A stretch of DNA of 64,000 nucleotides from Uranotaenia lowii (GCF_029784155.1 NC_073692.1:277222413-277286412); one strand, 5' to 3'; counted from the stretch's first letter, positions 34,880 to 47,169 are shown. Numbers and translations: made by a program. Notes: generated by a model from the letters alone, not told the origin.

Positions 34880-34904
34880 AGACGAAGTTTACCGGGTCTG
34901 CTAG
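34880..34904 (+). mobile_element. Helitron 3' end, third variant
   Basis: GGTAAGACGAAGTTTACC forms a 5-bp-stem hairpin, followed by GGGTCTGCTAG and then T. This is the same hairpin, about seven bases and CTAG-T arrangement as the Helitrons at 43666 and 45335, with a different hairpin sequence. The upstream extent and 5' TC end were not found, so only the terminus is annotated. Confidence 0.55.
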
Positions 34905-35611
34905 TTTACAAATAAAAATTGCTGTTTTTTGGGAAAATAGCATTTTTTTTAGAAAGAAAGAGGCTCCTACTCGGAGAGGGGTTGTCCGATTCATCCAAAA
35001 CTTTGTATTTTTCTTCTGGTATGGAATCACCCATATTTTATTTATTCTTCATATACAAAATTTCCTTTGAGACACGGTAAAAATACCAAAAAAGATTAAT
35101 CGATTGTAATTCTTTTTATTACTAACACAAACTCCTCTCGATTTGAGCAAATTTGAAACAAGTAAATATTTGAAATATTCTTCATATTTACCGGGCCAGT
35201 AATCCACTTTGGCCAGTCATCTCTCGACTTTAACCCTTCGTTTCATAAAGTAACAAACTTGCAACAATTAATGTATGGAAAAAGGGAAAAATCGTATTTT
35301 ATTTAGATTTTTTTTCTTGGTGTACTCATCATTTCCAACTGTTAAATATGATTTTTAAGGAAAAATAAAAAATCTTGAAATGACTTAACGGGTTAACTAG
35401 TTGACTGTTTGTGGAACATCGCTATTACCTGTTGTTATCTTGGCTGAGTAAAATTCTATCGCGCGTACTACGTCTGATCGGCGAACTACAAACGGGAACC
35501 GGTTGTGACCCAACCTCCCCTTCGCTGTTATGCCATATTCGTTTTCATTCTGGTGGTGCACCGGTAGTGCACCAAGTGCTGTCAAAGCGTTTTTTTTATA
35601 TGAAGTTGACA
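34905..35611. other. Unassigned DNA before the second gap
   Basis: 35420-35590 is GC-richer and reads into the gap, with frames open into N on both strands. Nothing can be supported without the missing sequence. Confidence 0.4.
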
Positions 35612-36111
35612 NNNNNNNNNNNNNNNNNNNNNNNNNNNNNNNNNNNNNNNNNNNNNNNNNNNNNNNNNNNNNNNNNNNNNNNNNNNNNNNNNNNNNNNNN
35701 NNNNNNNNNNNNNNNNNNNNNNNNNNNNNNNNNNNNNNNNNNNNNNNNNNNNNNNNNNNNNNNNNNNNNNNNNNNNNNNNNNNNNNNNNNNNNNNNNNNN
35801 NNNNNNNNNNNNNNNNNNNNNNNNNNNNNNNNNNNNNNNNNNNNNNNNNNNNNNNNNNNNNNNNNNNNNNNNNNNNNNNNNNNNNNNNNNNNNNNNNNNN
35901 NNNNNNNNNNNNNNNNNNNNNNNNNNNNNNNNNNNNNNNNNNNNNNNNNNNNNNNNNNNNNNNNNNNNNNNNNNNNNNNNNNNNNNNNNNNNNNNNNNNN
36001 NNNNNNNNNNNNNNNNNNNNNNNNNNNNNNNNNNNNNNNNNNNNNNNNNNNNNNNNNNNNNNNNNNNNNNNNNNNNNNNNNNNNNNNNNNNNNNNNNNNN
36101 NNNNNNNNNNN
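35612..36111. other. Assembly gap (500 N)
   Basis: Exactly 500 N, a placeholder length. Frames spanning it are not interpretable. Confidence 1.
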
Positions 36112-38029
36112 GAAGCTGGTATTAAAAAGAGCTCGTATGTCACTTTTTAATTTTTGTAGAAGTTGTGCTTCTAAGAACATTGAAGGCTCGTGAAGGATGT
36201 TGGAAAACACCAAAAATTATCACAATAAACAGTCTAAAACATCAAAAACATTTCAGGCCTTCATAGCAAAAGAGGTATAAGTGCATCAAAGCTGTTTTCT
36301 ATAAAACACGTTTTGAAGTTATGATTTTATTTGTTTCCATATATTTTTCAGAAGGTTAGAGTTTTTACGTGCTCAAAAAAGTATGAATATAAAAAAATGA
36401 AAGTCTGTTATTCACTACAGATAAAGATAATGATCAAGAGAATCATTTGGAATTGAAGAGGTCATGATTTTGATAGTCATTTAACATTAAAAAAAAATAT
36501 CTTGAATCTAGATGTAGGAAAGGCCCACAACAAAGTATGATTATGTTACAAAGTTACGATAAAACTAAATCAAAAAGCATACCATCAATTCTGGATCTAA
36601 ATTATCTCTGGAGCATGCCATTAAACGCATAAATTTTTGAGTAATTAAATGACAAATTATTGGGATTTTTCAAACATCACCTACTCAGATTCAGAATTTA
36701 CAATAAAAAGCTGTTGCTGCAAGGGCAAGAATCATCAATTTTAAATTTCTCTCTCATGATTGAAGAAAAAAGGAAATTAGAATTAGTTCGATTATTCACT
36801 CGGTGTGTCAGCTACTTCCTATTATCAGATTGTTGTAATATCCAGTGCTTCTTTGAATAGTGGAATTCAAGCATAGTTACTCTCTAGTGAAATAAACTTT
36901 ATCGTATATAACAACATTCAAATGGGCCTGAATACTAATTGAATAATTTGTGTTACAGGGTCTACTACAATTCTAGCTTAATTCAGTTTAACGCAGCCTA
37001 CAGTGATTATCTCTTTTAGCGAAGTATGTATTGTCCATAAATCATAAACACAGGAATCAGTTTTTTGATAGTTTTTTTATTAGTGGCAAGGCATTGTGTA
37101 ATTTTCGAAGTTACATACACAGTGAGTTATTAACAAGCAAGCCCACTAAATTGTAAGTACTCATACTTTTATTGTACTACTAAATGATTCACAAATTTCT
37201 CTCAATGTTTGTTATAAAGTTTAGTTCTTTTAGAAATGGGACAGTTACGAATGCGGGTATCTCAAAAACGCTTCGTTTGATCGAAATACTTTATATGGGA
37301 GAAATGAAGGTAATTTTATGATAATTCAAGAAAAAATTTGAAATAAATCATTTATCGTTTTTTGTAAGAAAAATCTCTACTTTATTCATGGTGTCTCCCA
37401 TCGAACGGCGCACACTTTTTTTAGCCAGGATATTGTTCAGTTTTTTCAACTTTTACTTCGTCTAATCTGTATTCTAGGTGGATGCATCCTTCTCGTTCAA
37501 TTTCTGCTTCTTTCTAGTCCAATACATCTCTTTTTAAAGAAATTAAGGGCAATTTAGTGAATAAAGCTGTTTCAAAATCAACAAAACTTGATTACTTTTG
37601 AGGCACTTAAAAGCGTTTTTAATGGAATTTCTGCTGGCAAAATCTGACAATAACGAAGAAAAACCATCATGAGATTGATATTAAAGTATAATCGGATAGT
37701 ATAGACCGTAGGTTGCGAAGGGTACATAAAAGATTACTCTTTTTAGGCTTTTAAAAACAGTAAAAAACAATGTTTTCGTTTTGAAAATTGTGGTTTTTAC
37801 CATAAGAGCAGAATCTTGGCAAATCATTATACTTTAAACAAAACAACCAGCAAATACATACTTTAATATGCTAGGAACCTTACCACGAGCAGACATGTTA
37901 TGGGATTCAAACTCTAGAATTTATTTGATATTGGGTTTTTCACAAGTGTTGTCGTCCATCAGTAATCATCAGTCCCATTACCTCAGAACCAGCTTAACAG
38001 CTTACAACCTCTGGAACCAGCAAAAATTT
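36112..38029. other. AT-rich DNA, no gene seen
   Basis: Scattered short frames without motifs. No repeats shared with the rest of the window were recognised. Confidence 0.45.
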
Positions 38030-38600
38030 AGGCTAGGTTTTAATGATTCATAACTAGGCAACACTGTCAGCTTATCAGAGAAACAATTGTTGCAAATTTC
38101 ACCGATCAACACTTAGTTTTTCGTTTATTAAAAATTTAAAATTCTGGTCTGAGACTTTTTTTTCCCTGATGACCCTTAACCGTAGTTGCCGATCATGTGC
38201 TTCACTACAATGCTTGATTTAAACTTTGTGAACATTTTTGACAGTGTTTGCATACTTTTCCACCACTCACACACAGTAATTCTTTGAATTATCAACGATT
38301 TTGTCAGCTATCAATTTGATAATCATGGTTTTTGAAGGAAACTGTGCAAGATAATTTTTTTCTTTTTTTCTTGCATCGTGAATATCTCAAAAACGCATGA
38401 ATTTAAAATTTTGAAAAAAAATAGGTCGATTAATAATTTTCACAGGCAACAAAATGCTGTCAAAATTTTGAATTTACGATTAATAGTAAACGAGCTATTA
38501 GCAAAAGAAAGTGTCCCATTTCTAAAAGAACTAAGCTTTAGCTTTGACATTTTTGTCAACAAATACATCATTTTCAAACTTCAATGTGCCAACAATAGCT
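38030..38600 (+). repeat. Dispersed repeat family A, copy 2 (long)
   Basis: This matches the reverse complement of 51340-51840 over nearly its whole length: TAACTAGGCAACACT at the left, CTGATGACCCTTAACC in the middle, and AGAACTAAGCTTTA-like text at the right. In part it also matches 150-445. About 0.55 kb, with no recognised termini or conserved frame. The class is unknown. Confidence 0.65.
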
Positions 38601-39160
38601 TTTATTCCAGTAACTAATCTGATCATTTTCAAACTTAAGCCTAAATAAAGTATTATTCCAACTCAGTTTCCAATGAAATAACAATATTACATTTTGAGCA
38701 TTCAAAGCATTTGTACATAAATTTGAGTTCCGGTTTTTTTAATTTCTATTTTATTAGTGAATTTAACGCTTTTGCGTTTTTCATCTTTGAACAATCGAGC
38801 ACCAAAGCTGTTGGAAGTTTGATAATCGTAAATTTGGTAAATTTGTAACAAGAAATAAGATTTTTTTTTGGAAAAAGCTCAGTATTCAGAACAGTAATCA
38901 GAAACAAGATTTGGAATCATTGATCGAATTTTACTTGGTAAGCCAAACGATTCTCTTTGTTTTATTGATGATTATACGAAATGCATTAAATGTTATATTT
39001 GAAACCTCAAACTTAAAGCTATTTGAAAATTTATCCGAACATTTATTCAAACGTTCGATATCAACGCCTCTTTTTCAATAAATGTTTGATCTGAAACGAA
39101 TGTTAAATTTTCGTACAATTTTTTAAATGAATGTTTAATTGTCGTAAGGTTTAATGTTAA

Positions 39161-39183
39161 AAAAGAAATCATTTAATATTAGA
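39161..39183. repeat. 23-bp target-site duplication, left copy
   Basis: AAAAAAGAAATCATTTAATA plus TTA, identical to 40968-40990. It brackets the retroposon at 39184-40967. Confidence 0.9.
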
Positions 39184-40967
39184 GAAGTAGGCGTTGACTC
39201 GATGGCAGCGCACGCGTTTTTTCTTCGCTCGTGAAAATTTTGTCAATTTTTCAATTTAAAAGTGAAATTTTTGGAAAATTTTGGGAAAGTAAACTAGATG
39301 GCCCGCGGATTTGTGCAACCGGATAAAGTCCAGTAGAATTGAAGGCCGTGTTTTTTTTAAGCTTATTTGAAAGAGCGTAGAACACGAATGAAAGCTCTGT
39401 CATACTTCCGGAGGTTTCTTTTGCCAAAAGAATGATGTGTATTGGCATGTGCTGTATGTTGCAAAACTTCTGAATTCCTGGTTTGAAGTTGTTTTCAAAG
39501 TTGAAGTTATTATTCGTGTTATGTAGGAGTGATCGTGAGCTCCCAGGAAAGCGGTCAATATTTTTCCCAACGCCCTGGTTCTGTTGAACCGTTGAACGGG
39601 CGCGTCCGAACTTGGTTAGCAAAGTGCTGTTGTAGTTAATGAGCTTGAAAATTAAAATGACGTATTTCGGTTGTTGAAAGTGCGCTATATTTCAAATAAA
39701 GAAAAATCAGCAGTTCGAACTATAGTGGCAATGTTGTGGAAGTGAGAGGGGAAGGGAAATAATTTATGGTGATAGAATGGATAAAATTGGCTCCAAAATC
39801 TGGGAGCTAGAAAAATGCCCAGGAATGGAAAAGGATTGCTTGGATTTAATTTTCATAGATATATCAGGAAAAGGTCACGGAAACGGCTGGAAAGCTAAGT
39901 ATATTCTTTCTATTTTATTCAATTCTTCAGAGTTTTTAGTTTAACCTTCTTCAGTTGTGTTCATTTTCATCATTCTGTACCATTGAGACAGATTGGTGTC
40001 CTAGTGAGAAGAATAGAGCATTTGTTTTCCTTGTGTCGATTTCTTATTGTTGCATCTCTGTCTTTTGGTGTTGAATATGAATGCTTTCTCGGCTCAGAAA
40101 AAAGAAATACAGTTGATAAATCATCTGTGCATATTTTTCATAAATGTTCGCAAAGAGTGATGTAATGAATATGATGTTTAAAGATTGTACTTTTCTAAGT
40201 AAAGATGCTCCGTATAGTGATACCGATTAAACAGTAAAATTTCTGCTCAATTAATAAATGAATAGTGGAGTGGAACGACTTTTCACAGGTTTTTAGGAAA
40301 AAAGTTACTCACGATCGAAATCAACATCTTTATCTTGCACTCATATAAATAAATATAAATATACCATAGAATATCTATCATTTAAACTAATATTCTACTA
40401 TAATATCATGAATTCTTATGAAAAAGTTTTTTAGAGGGGAGGGGGGGATGTTTACACTAATTATATTTTTTGTTCTTCAAATATTTCTTTTCAAGAGCGA
40501 GCAAAGGCGCTATATCCAAGGTCAAAGACCAGAAATGATAGTTCATTGAAATCCGAAACTCTAAATTTTTATTAACATTGAAGAAAATGCAATACTGAAA
40601 TCTTACATTTTTAAATAATAAAAATAAGGAAATTTGAAAAAAACATTAATTATACCATGGAGTTTCGGATTTCTGTACAGAAAAACATCATTTCCATCCA
40701 CTGAAGGACGAAGTCACACGGACCATCATCAAGGAGCACAGAAATTTAGCATATGTGCTCCCAACGTTAAAATCTTACTCATAGCCATGGAAACGTATGG
40801 TACTGTTGTCCACGTTTCTTCCTCCCTTTGCTCCAGTTGTCTCTGCGTCCAATACTGCACAGTGGGCCTGGCCAAGTTAAAATGAGTAGTAAATGTACTT
40901 TTACTACTCACCGGGATGCTGACAAGATCTGGCTGTGTATGTATCATAAGCAAGCATAAGCATAAGC
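39184..40967 (+). mobile_element. Non-LTR-type retroposon bounded by a 23-bp target duplication
   Basis: The identical 23-bp flanks are of the length produced by target-primed reverse transcription. The plus-strand 3' end is a short tandem tail of ATAAGC units (about 40945-40967), as in insect LINEs that end in microsatellite-like repeats rather than poly(A). The left end (GAGAAGTAGGCGTTGACTCG, then a T-rich leader-like stretch and ATGGCCCGCGG at 39299) could be a 5' end or a truncation point. No reverse transcriptase motif is visible in 1.8 kb, so the element is non-autonomous, heavily decayed or a retrocopy. Its 3' 470 bp recurs at 11505-12010. Confidence 0.75.
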
Positions 40968-40990
40968 AAAAAAGAAATCATTTAATATTA
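40968..40990. repeat. 23-bp target-site duplication, right copy
   Basis: Identical to 39161-39183. It starts immediately after the ATAAGC tail. Confidence 0.9.
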
Positions 40991-41445
40991 ATTTGCTTGT
41001 TATCTTATTTTATGAGAAACAAAAACACTTTTTCAAAAAGTTTTTGATCGTTGCTCTTGTCAGGCAGTAGAGTTTTTTTTTCGTTGTATTTTAAATTTTT
41101 GAAGATTGCTGACTCCTGGTGTAAATTGTTATTTTTTTTTAATTTGTTTGGCATATTTTTTCTGATAGTAAAATAAAAAACCATTTAATTTTTTTTTATT
41201 TTAGACCTTGAATGAATTGAAATTCGTTCAGAAGTGAACAATCGTTTTGAAGAAAATGATTTTCAACATAATAAATGAAAAATGCACAAATGTGGAAGTA
41301 TTATGATAGAAGTCACCATAAAATATCTGACAATACATAAAAAAAATAATCGATGAACTGCTTGAGATTTTGTAGACACTGTTATGATACATCTTTTTTG
41401 AAAAATGCAATTTTGGCAAATAATCTATATATATAAAAATGAATT

Positions 41446-41498
<53 letters not shown>
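41446..41498 (+). repeat. (TCTG)n tract in Helitron copy 1
   Basis: Thirteen uninterrupted TCTG units just inside the 5' end. Copy 2 has about eight units with one TTTC interruption at 43688-43721. Confidence 0.95.
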
Positions 41499-43230
41499 TC
41501 CCTATAGACTCGAAAACTACTGAACCGATTTGCGTGAAACTTAGCAAGTGGGGGTATTGGAGGCAGGGGAAGGTTCCCATTGTGGTTTGAGACCCCTCCC
41601 TCTCTCATGAAGGGGGGGAGGGGCCTCCCAAACAAAATACAATTTTTTGCATAACTCGAGAACCCATCAAGTAAATGGTATCATATTTGGCATGGAGTGG
41701 TATTTGGGAACGAGGAATATTTCTATGAATATTTGGTACCCCTCCCTCCTTTCAGTGGCGTGATAGGAAAGGGGGAGGGGGGCTACCTTACAATTTTTCA
41801 TATAACTCGAAAACTAATCAAGATATTGGAACCAAATTTGGCATGGGAAGGTATTTTGATACGAAAAATATTTCAATGATTATTTGAGACCCCTCCCTCT
41901 TTGCAGTTAAAAGGGGGAGGGGCCTCTTTCATATTTTTTACATAACTCAAAAACTAATCAAGCAAGTGGAACCAAACTTGGCATGGGAAAGTATTTGGGT
42001 TCGAAAAATATTTCAATGATTATCTGACACCCCTCCCTCTTTCCAGTAGGGAGATATAAAGGGGGGAGGGGCCCTCTTTTTAATTTTTTACATAACTCAA
42101 TAACTAATCAAGCAAATGGAACCAAATTTGGCATGGGCGGATATTTGAGAACGTGACATGTTCTAATGATTGTTTGAGACCCCTTTCTTCTTACAGCGGG
42201 GAGGAAGGAAAGAGGGAGGGGAGTTTCATACAATTGTTACTGCATAACTCAAAAACTACAACAGCAAATGGAACCAAATTTGGCATGGAACGATATTTGG
42301 GTACGAGAAATGCTTCTATGAATATTTGGTATCCCTCATTCTTTCGAAGAGGTGGATAAAAAGGGGGAGGCGAGGTCTCCCTTACAATTTTCAGTATAAC
42401 TGGAGAGCTGATCAAGCAAATTGAACCATATTTGACATGTGAGTGTATTTGGATACGAGAAATGGTTCTATGATAAATTGAAGCCGTACCTTTTAAGCGG
42501 TAAGATATAAAGGAAGAAGGGGGGGTTTCCATTTTTTTTGCATAACTCGAGAATTAATCGAGCAAATGAAACCAAATTTCATCATAATCATCAAAAAGTA
42601 TTTGAGTACGAAAAATACTTTTATGAATATTAAGTTATCACCCCTCTATTGAAAGAAGAGAACGGAAAGGGGGATGGTACTCCCTTTCAAGTTTATACAT
42701 AACTCTAAAATCTACTACTTAAATAAAACCAAATTTGGCATGGCATGGAATATAGGAAGGGAAGAGGGAAGCTTACATTTAACTTTTATTTTACAAAATC
42801 CGAGAAATGGACAATACTCAACATGGAAAATCATTTTGGTATGACTCTATGATTATTTGACACATCATCCTCCTTTCAGTGAGAAGGTACATGGGAGGAG
42901 GGAGGTGAGCCCAATACAATTTTGTTAGCATATGTTCTCAATTTATGCTTACGAAGCCAACAAATGGAAACAAATATTGCATGGGAAGGTACTTGGTTAC
43001 GAGATATGTTTCTACGATTGTTATAGACTCTTATGCTTTACAATGTAGAGAGGGAAAGAAAGAAAGGGGCTCCATACAATTTTTGTTGTAAAGCTTAAAT
43101 ACTTATCAACCAATGGAACTATATTTGATATAAGAGGATTTTTGGGAACGAAAAAAATGTTTATTAAATATTACAATCTCCATTCAGCAGGGGGTGAAGG
43201 GAAGGACAGGGGGAGGGGGCTCTCTAATCA

Positions 43231-43311
43231 CCGTGGTTGAATTAAAAGGAATCTTTCGATTGCTTTGATTCAGTCGAATCATTCAAACAAGTAGGCTCAT
43301 ACCACAACAGA
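43231..43311 (+). mobile_element. Hairpin element, copy 2, half-length, inside Helitron copy 1
   Basis: It starts at the centre of the hairpin (CCGTGGTTGAATTAAAAGGA) and keeps the right arm and the tail with GTAGGCTCATACCACAACAG. It is flanked by a 12-bp direct repeat GCTCTCTAATCA (43219-43230 and 43312-43323). The tandem sister Helitron has the uninterrupted site GCTCTCTTATCA at 44975-44986. The left arm present in the other copies is missing. Confidence 0.8.
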
Positions 43312-43666
43312 GCTCTCTAATCAGTTTTTTAGCATAAATCCAGAACAAGCAAAAACAACCATACTTTATAAGTTAGATTATTTGCGAACGATTAATTTGT
43401 GACCCTTCTTTTTTAGGGCGAAACTTAAGGAAACAGATGAAAATTATAAGATCTTTAAAACAAATTTATAAATCAAGATTCACAATATAAGTTATGGTTT
43501 GTGTTGCAATTTGAAACTCCAGCTGAAGCTCTCATTTTATAGTGGTTGCTTATTAATTTCGTCATAATTTGATTTAAAATAATACCAAAAACAATACAAA
43601 TTTGAATGATTTCTGAAAATATCATTTGATTCTGAAAGGTGTAGCAAAGCACACCGGGTCAGCTAG

Positions 43667-45335
43667 TCTGTATATATAAAAATGAATTTCTGTCTGTCTG
43701 TCTGTCTGTCTTTCTGTCTGTTCCCTATAGACTCGGAAACTACTCAACCGATTTACGTGAAACTTGGCAGGTGGGAGTAATGGAGGCCGGGGAAGGTTCC
43801 TATTATGGTTTGGGACCCCTCCCCCTAACAGGTAGAGGGGGAGGGGCCTCCCAAATAAAAGACAATTTTTTGCATAACTCTAGAACCCATCAAGCAAATG
43901 GTATCAAATTTGGCATGAGGTGGTATTTGGGAACGGGGTGTTTTTTAATGAATATAAGGTACCCCTCCCTCCTCTCAGTGGGGTGATAGGAAGGGGGGAG
44001 GGGGGCTACCTTACAATTTTTCATTTAACTCGAAAACTAATTAAGATATTGGAACCAAATTTGGCATGGGAAGGTATTTTGATACGAAAAATATTTCAAT
44101 GATTATTAAAGGCCCCTCCCTCTCTGCAGTTGAAAGGGGGAGGGGCCTCTTTCATATTTTTTTACATAACTCAAAAACTAATAAAGCAAATGGAACCAAA
44201 TTTGGCATGGGAAGCTATTTGGATACGAAAAATATTTCTATGATTACTTGAGACCACTCCCTCTTTCCAGTAGGGAGATATAAAGGGGGAGGGGCCCTCT
44301 TTTCAATTTTTTACATAATTCAAAAACTTATCAAGCAAATGAAACCAAATTTGGCATGGGTGGATATTTGGGAACGTGACATGTTCTAATGATTGTTTGA
44401 GACCCCTTGCTTCTTCCAGCGGGGAGAAAGGAAAGAGGGAGGGAAGTTTCATAAAATTTTTATTGCATAACACAAGAACTACAGCAACAAATGGAACCAA
44501 ATTTGGCTTGGAATGATATTTGGGTACGAGAAATGCTTCTATGAATATTTGGTATCCCTCACACCTTCAAAAAGGTGGATAAAAAGGGGGAGAAGAGGTC
44601 TCCCTTACAATTTTCAGTATAACTGGAGAGCTGATCGAGCAAATTGAACCATATTTGGCATGTGAGGGTATTTGGATACGAGAAATGTTTCTATTGTTAA
44701 TTGAAGCTCCACCATTTTTCAACGGAAAGATATAAAGGGGGTGTTTTCATACAGTTTTTTTTGCATAACTCGAGAATTAATAGAGCAAATGAAATAAAAT
44801 TTGGTATCAAAAAGTATTTGAGAACAAAAAATACTTTTATGAATATTAAGTTCTCACCCCTCCATTCAATGGGGAGAACGGAAGGGAGATGGTACTTTCT
44901 TTCATTTTTATGCATAACTCAAGAATTTACAACGTAAATAAAACCAAATTTGGCCTTGGATGGGCCCCTGGGGGGCTCTCTTATCAGTTTTTTAGCATAA
45001 ACCCAGAATATATCAAGCAAAAACAACCATATTCTATCAGTTGGATTTTTTGCGTACGATTTATTTGAGATCCTCCTTTTTTAGGGCGAAGCTTAAAGAA
45101 ACAGATTAAAATTATCAGATCTTCAACACAAATTTATGGATCAAGATTCAGAATATAAGTTTAAGATATTTTTGGATTGCAATCCGAAATTCCAGCTGCA
45201 GCTCTCATTTTATAGTGGTTGCATATGAATTATGTTATAATTTGATTTTAAATAATGCTAACAAAACAATTTGAGTAAATTCTGAAAATATCATCTGATT
45301 TTGAAAGGTGTAGCAAAGCACACCGGGTCAGCTAG
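43667..45335 (+). mobile_element. Non-autonomous Helitron, copy 2 of a tandem pair
   Basis: Its TC start (TCTGTATATATAAAAATG) is the very next base after the CTAG of copy 1, so there is no spacer. It ends with the same hairpin and CTAG at 45332-45335 before T. The internal repeat units follow the same order as copy 1 up to about 44940. Copy 1 has about 0.5 kb more, including extra degenerate units and the hairpin insertion. A 60-codon frame at 43920-44102 matches one at 41697-41879 only because the DNA is duplicated. Confidence 0.92.
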
Positions 45336-47169
45336 TGGACAATAAAAATTAAATACCAAGCACAACAATAGTTTTTGGGATTATTGCACCCTAAGTATAA
45401 ATTAAATAATGAAGAAGAAAAAATATTATGTTTAAAACAGCTGAACCTGAAACAGGAATCTACTGAACCTCTATGAGTGAGATTATAAGACCTCAATAAA
45501 GAGAGTTTATCCCTGGCTAGGCTTTAAAAAAAATCATGAATTTTAAAATTTTGAACTCAAGTATTGTTAGGAACATCGTAATGTGTTTGAATCACCCTGT
45601 GATCTGCGGACTCGTCAAAGACACAACGTATTTTTGTTCCTCCCTAAAATGGTTTCCGTCTAAAAACAACGCCGATACACTAAGTATTGGCCGTGAAATA
45701 CCGTCGACCGACCGTTGCCATCATTTTTTCCAAAATTCAGGAAACCGTGACTTTATAAATCAGGATTCGGGATAAATCAGGCTTCAATTATGAAGGCGAA
45801 CTGATGACTTTTTTTGTCTTTCTTACCAAAAGGTTTAGTTATCGATCATGGTGATATCATTCATTATGAGTTACAGACTCCTTTTTCTTGAAATCTATCG
45901 ATTTAGCGCTTTAATTGCATTTGTTAACTGAGCTTAACAATTTGGCAGTACAATCATTCATCATGGTGAGAATATTTTTTCTCTTATCAACTTGATAAAA
46001 TATTCAATTTCTTATGATTAACGTTCTCATCACGGCTCCAACATAGGTGATAAAAAAAGGTAAAACAATAAAATTAAAGAATATTAATTCAACTGTACGA
46101 AAGATCCATCCATCAACCAAATTATAAAAAAAAAGTGAGAACAACAAAGAATCGATGTTCAAGCACACGAGTCCTAAGAATTCATCCAAAGACTATGAAC
46201 GTTCGTGAAAAATCTTAGCTCATTCTCAAAAAGGTTGAACTGTAGAGATTATTATTGTTTTGTTTTTCTGAGATCTGAGATAAAATATCTCCAGTTTGTT
46301 ATCCAGTTAATCATCAGTCGTCCTTAAATATCACTTCTGTTGCGATTTTTCTTTAGATTTCCGAACTGGAATTCAATTTTAAAGCTCTTTCAGATATAAA
46401 ATTTAAATTTTCCAAATAAAATTATGATTACAAATTAAGTTTATATTTTCACATGGGGTAGTACATGGGCAACTTATAAATTGTATTTATTTGCTTGATT
46501 TAGTGCAAAAGTATAGCGCTAACATACTCAAAATCAAATGAAACGAGAATTGAAGGGTTAGAATAATCAGAAAAGAACGCATACTTACAGTTTAAAACAC
46601 AACTACCTTTAAAAATTCATCAAAAAATATGTGTTCGTATTTTCCAATGATACTAGAATGTGTAAAATCACGTCAATACAAACATTTGTCTGCAGTGACT
46701 GAAACATTTTCGGCGGTTGATCGATTGGAAAGTACTTTTTTACACTTCTTTTTTCCCTTTTTTGTGACCATAATCTTAAAAAAAAGCATCCACATGTTTA
46801 ACGTAAAGCTTTTTACATCAGATTTATTTTGCAATAAGTGAAATGTTTTTGTGCAATTGGTAGATGCCCTATAGCTTTTTCACGAAGCATTATTTGCTTT
46901 GCCCTTGAATATCATAATACTAGTGATTGAATTAGAACACTGACTGAATATCATATTTGAGTTACTTTACAAGGTTTACAAAAATATGATTGTTTTAAAT
47001 TGTAAAATTGTTCTATTTGTACGAATGCTAAGCAAAGCAGATATAGTGATTAAAAGCAAAAAGTGTAAAATTAACAGATACCTAAAAGAACTTTTTTTAT
47101 CCGGGCTCTCAGGGAGTGTTTCATGAGCTCATTGAGGCTCCAAGAAGATTTTTTAAATTTTGGGTGCGT
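45336..47169. other. AT-rich DNA, no gene seen
   Basis: A frame at 45536-45775 (ATG start, 79 codons) lies in a less AT-rich patch but has no motif or splice context. The remainder is A/T-run-rich. Confidence 0.4.

Larger units (their letters stand above)
41424..43666 (+). mobile_element. Non-autonomous Helitron, copy 1 of a tandem pair
   Basis: It begins TCTATATATATAAAAATG after A and ends CTAG directly before T, as Helitrons do (5' TC, 3' CTRR, insertion between A and T). Ten bases before the end is the hairpin GGTGT...ACACC. A (TCTG)13 tract at 41446-41498 follows the 5' end. The interior is a head-to-tail series of about 130-150-bp units. Each has CATAACTC-AAAACTAATCAAGCA-like text, ACCAAATTTGGCATGG, and a C-rich block facing a G-rich block. 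Units near 42720-43200 are degenerate and absent from copy 2. A hairpin element is inserted at 43231-43311. There is no Rep/helicase gene. Confidence 0.92.

Noticed and set aside
35397..36213. Frames of 205-260 codons crossing the second gap
   Set aside because: Almost entirely N. The real ends total fewer than 80 codons and have no motif.
41228..41635. 135-codon minus-strand frame containing QTDRQTDRQTDR
   Set aside because: It is the TCTG tetranucleotide repeat of the Helitron read on the opposite strand, extended into flanking DNA across the element's border.
41697..44102. Nearly identical 60-codon frames in both tandem Helitrons (41697-41879 and 43920-44102)
   Set aside because: Their similarity is explained by duplicated DNA. 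Neighbouring repeat units encode different frames with stops, and there is no family match or codon-position pattern.
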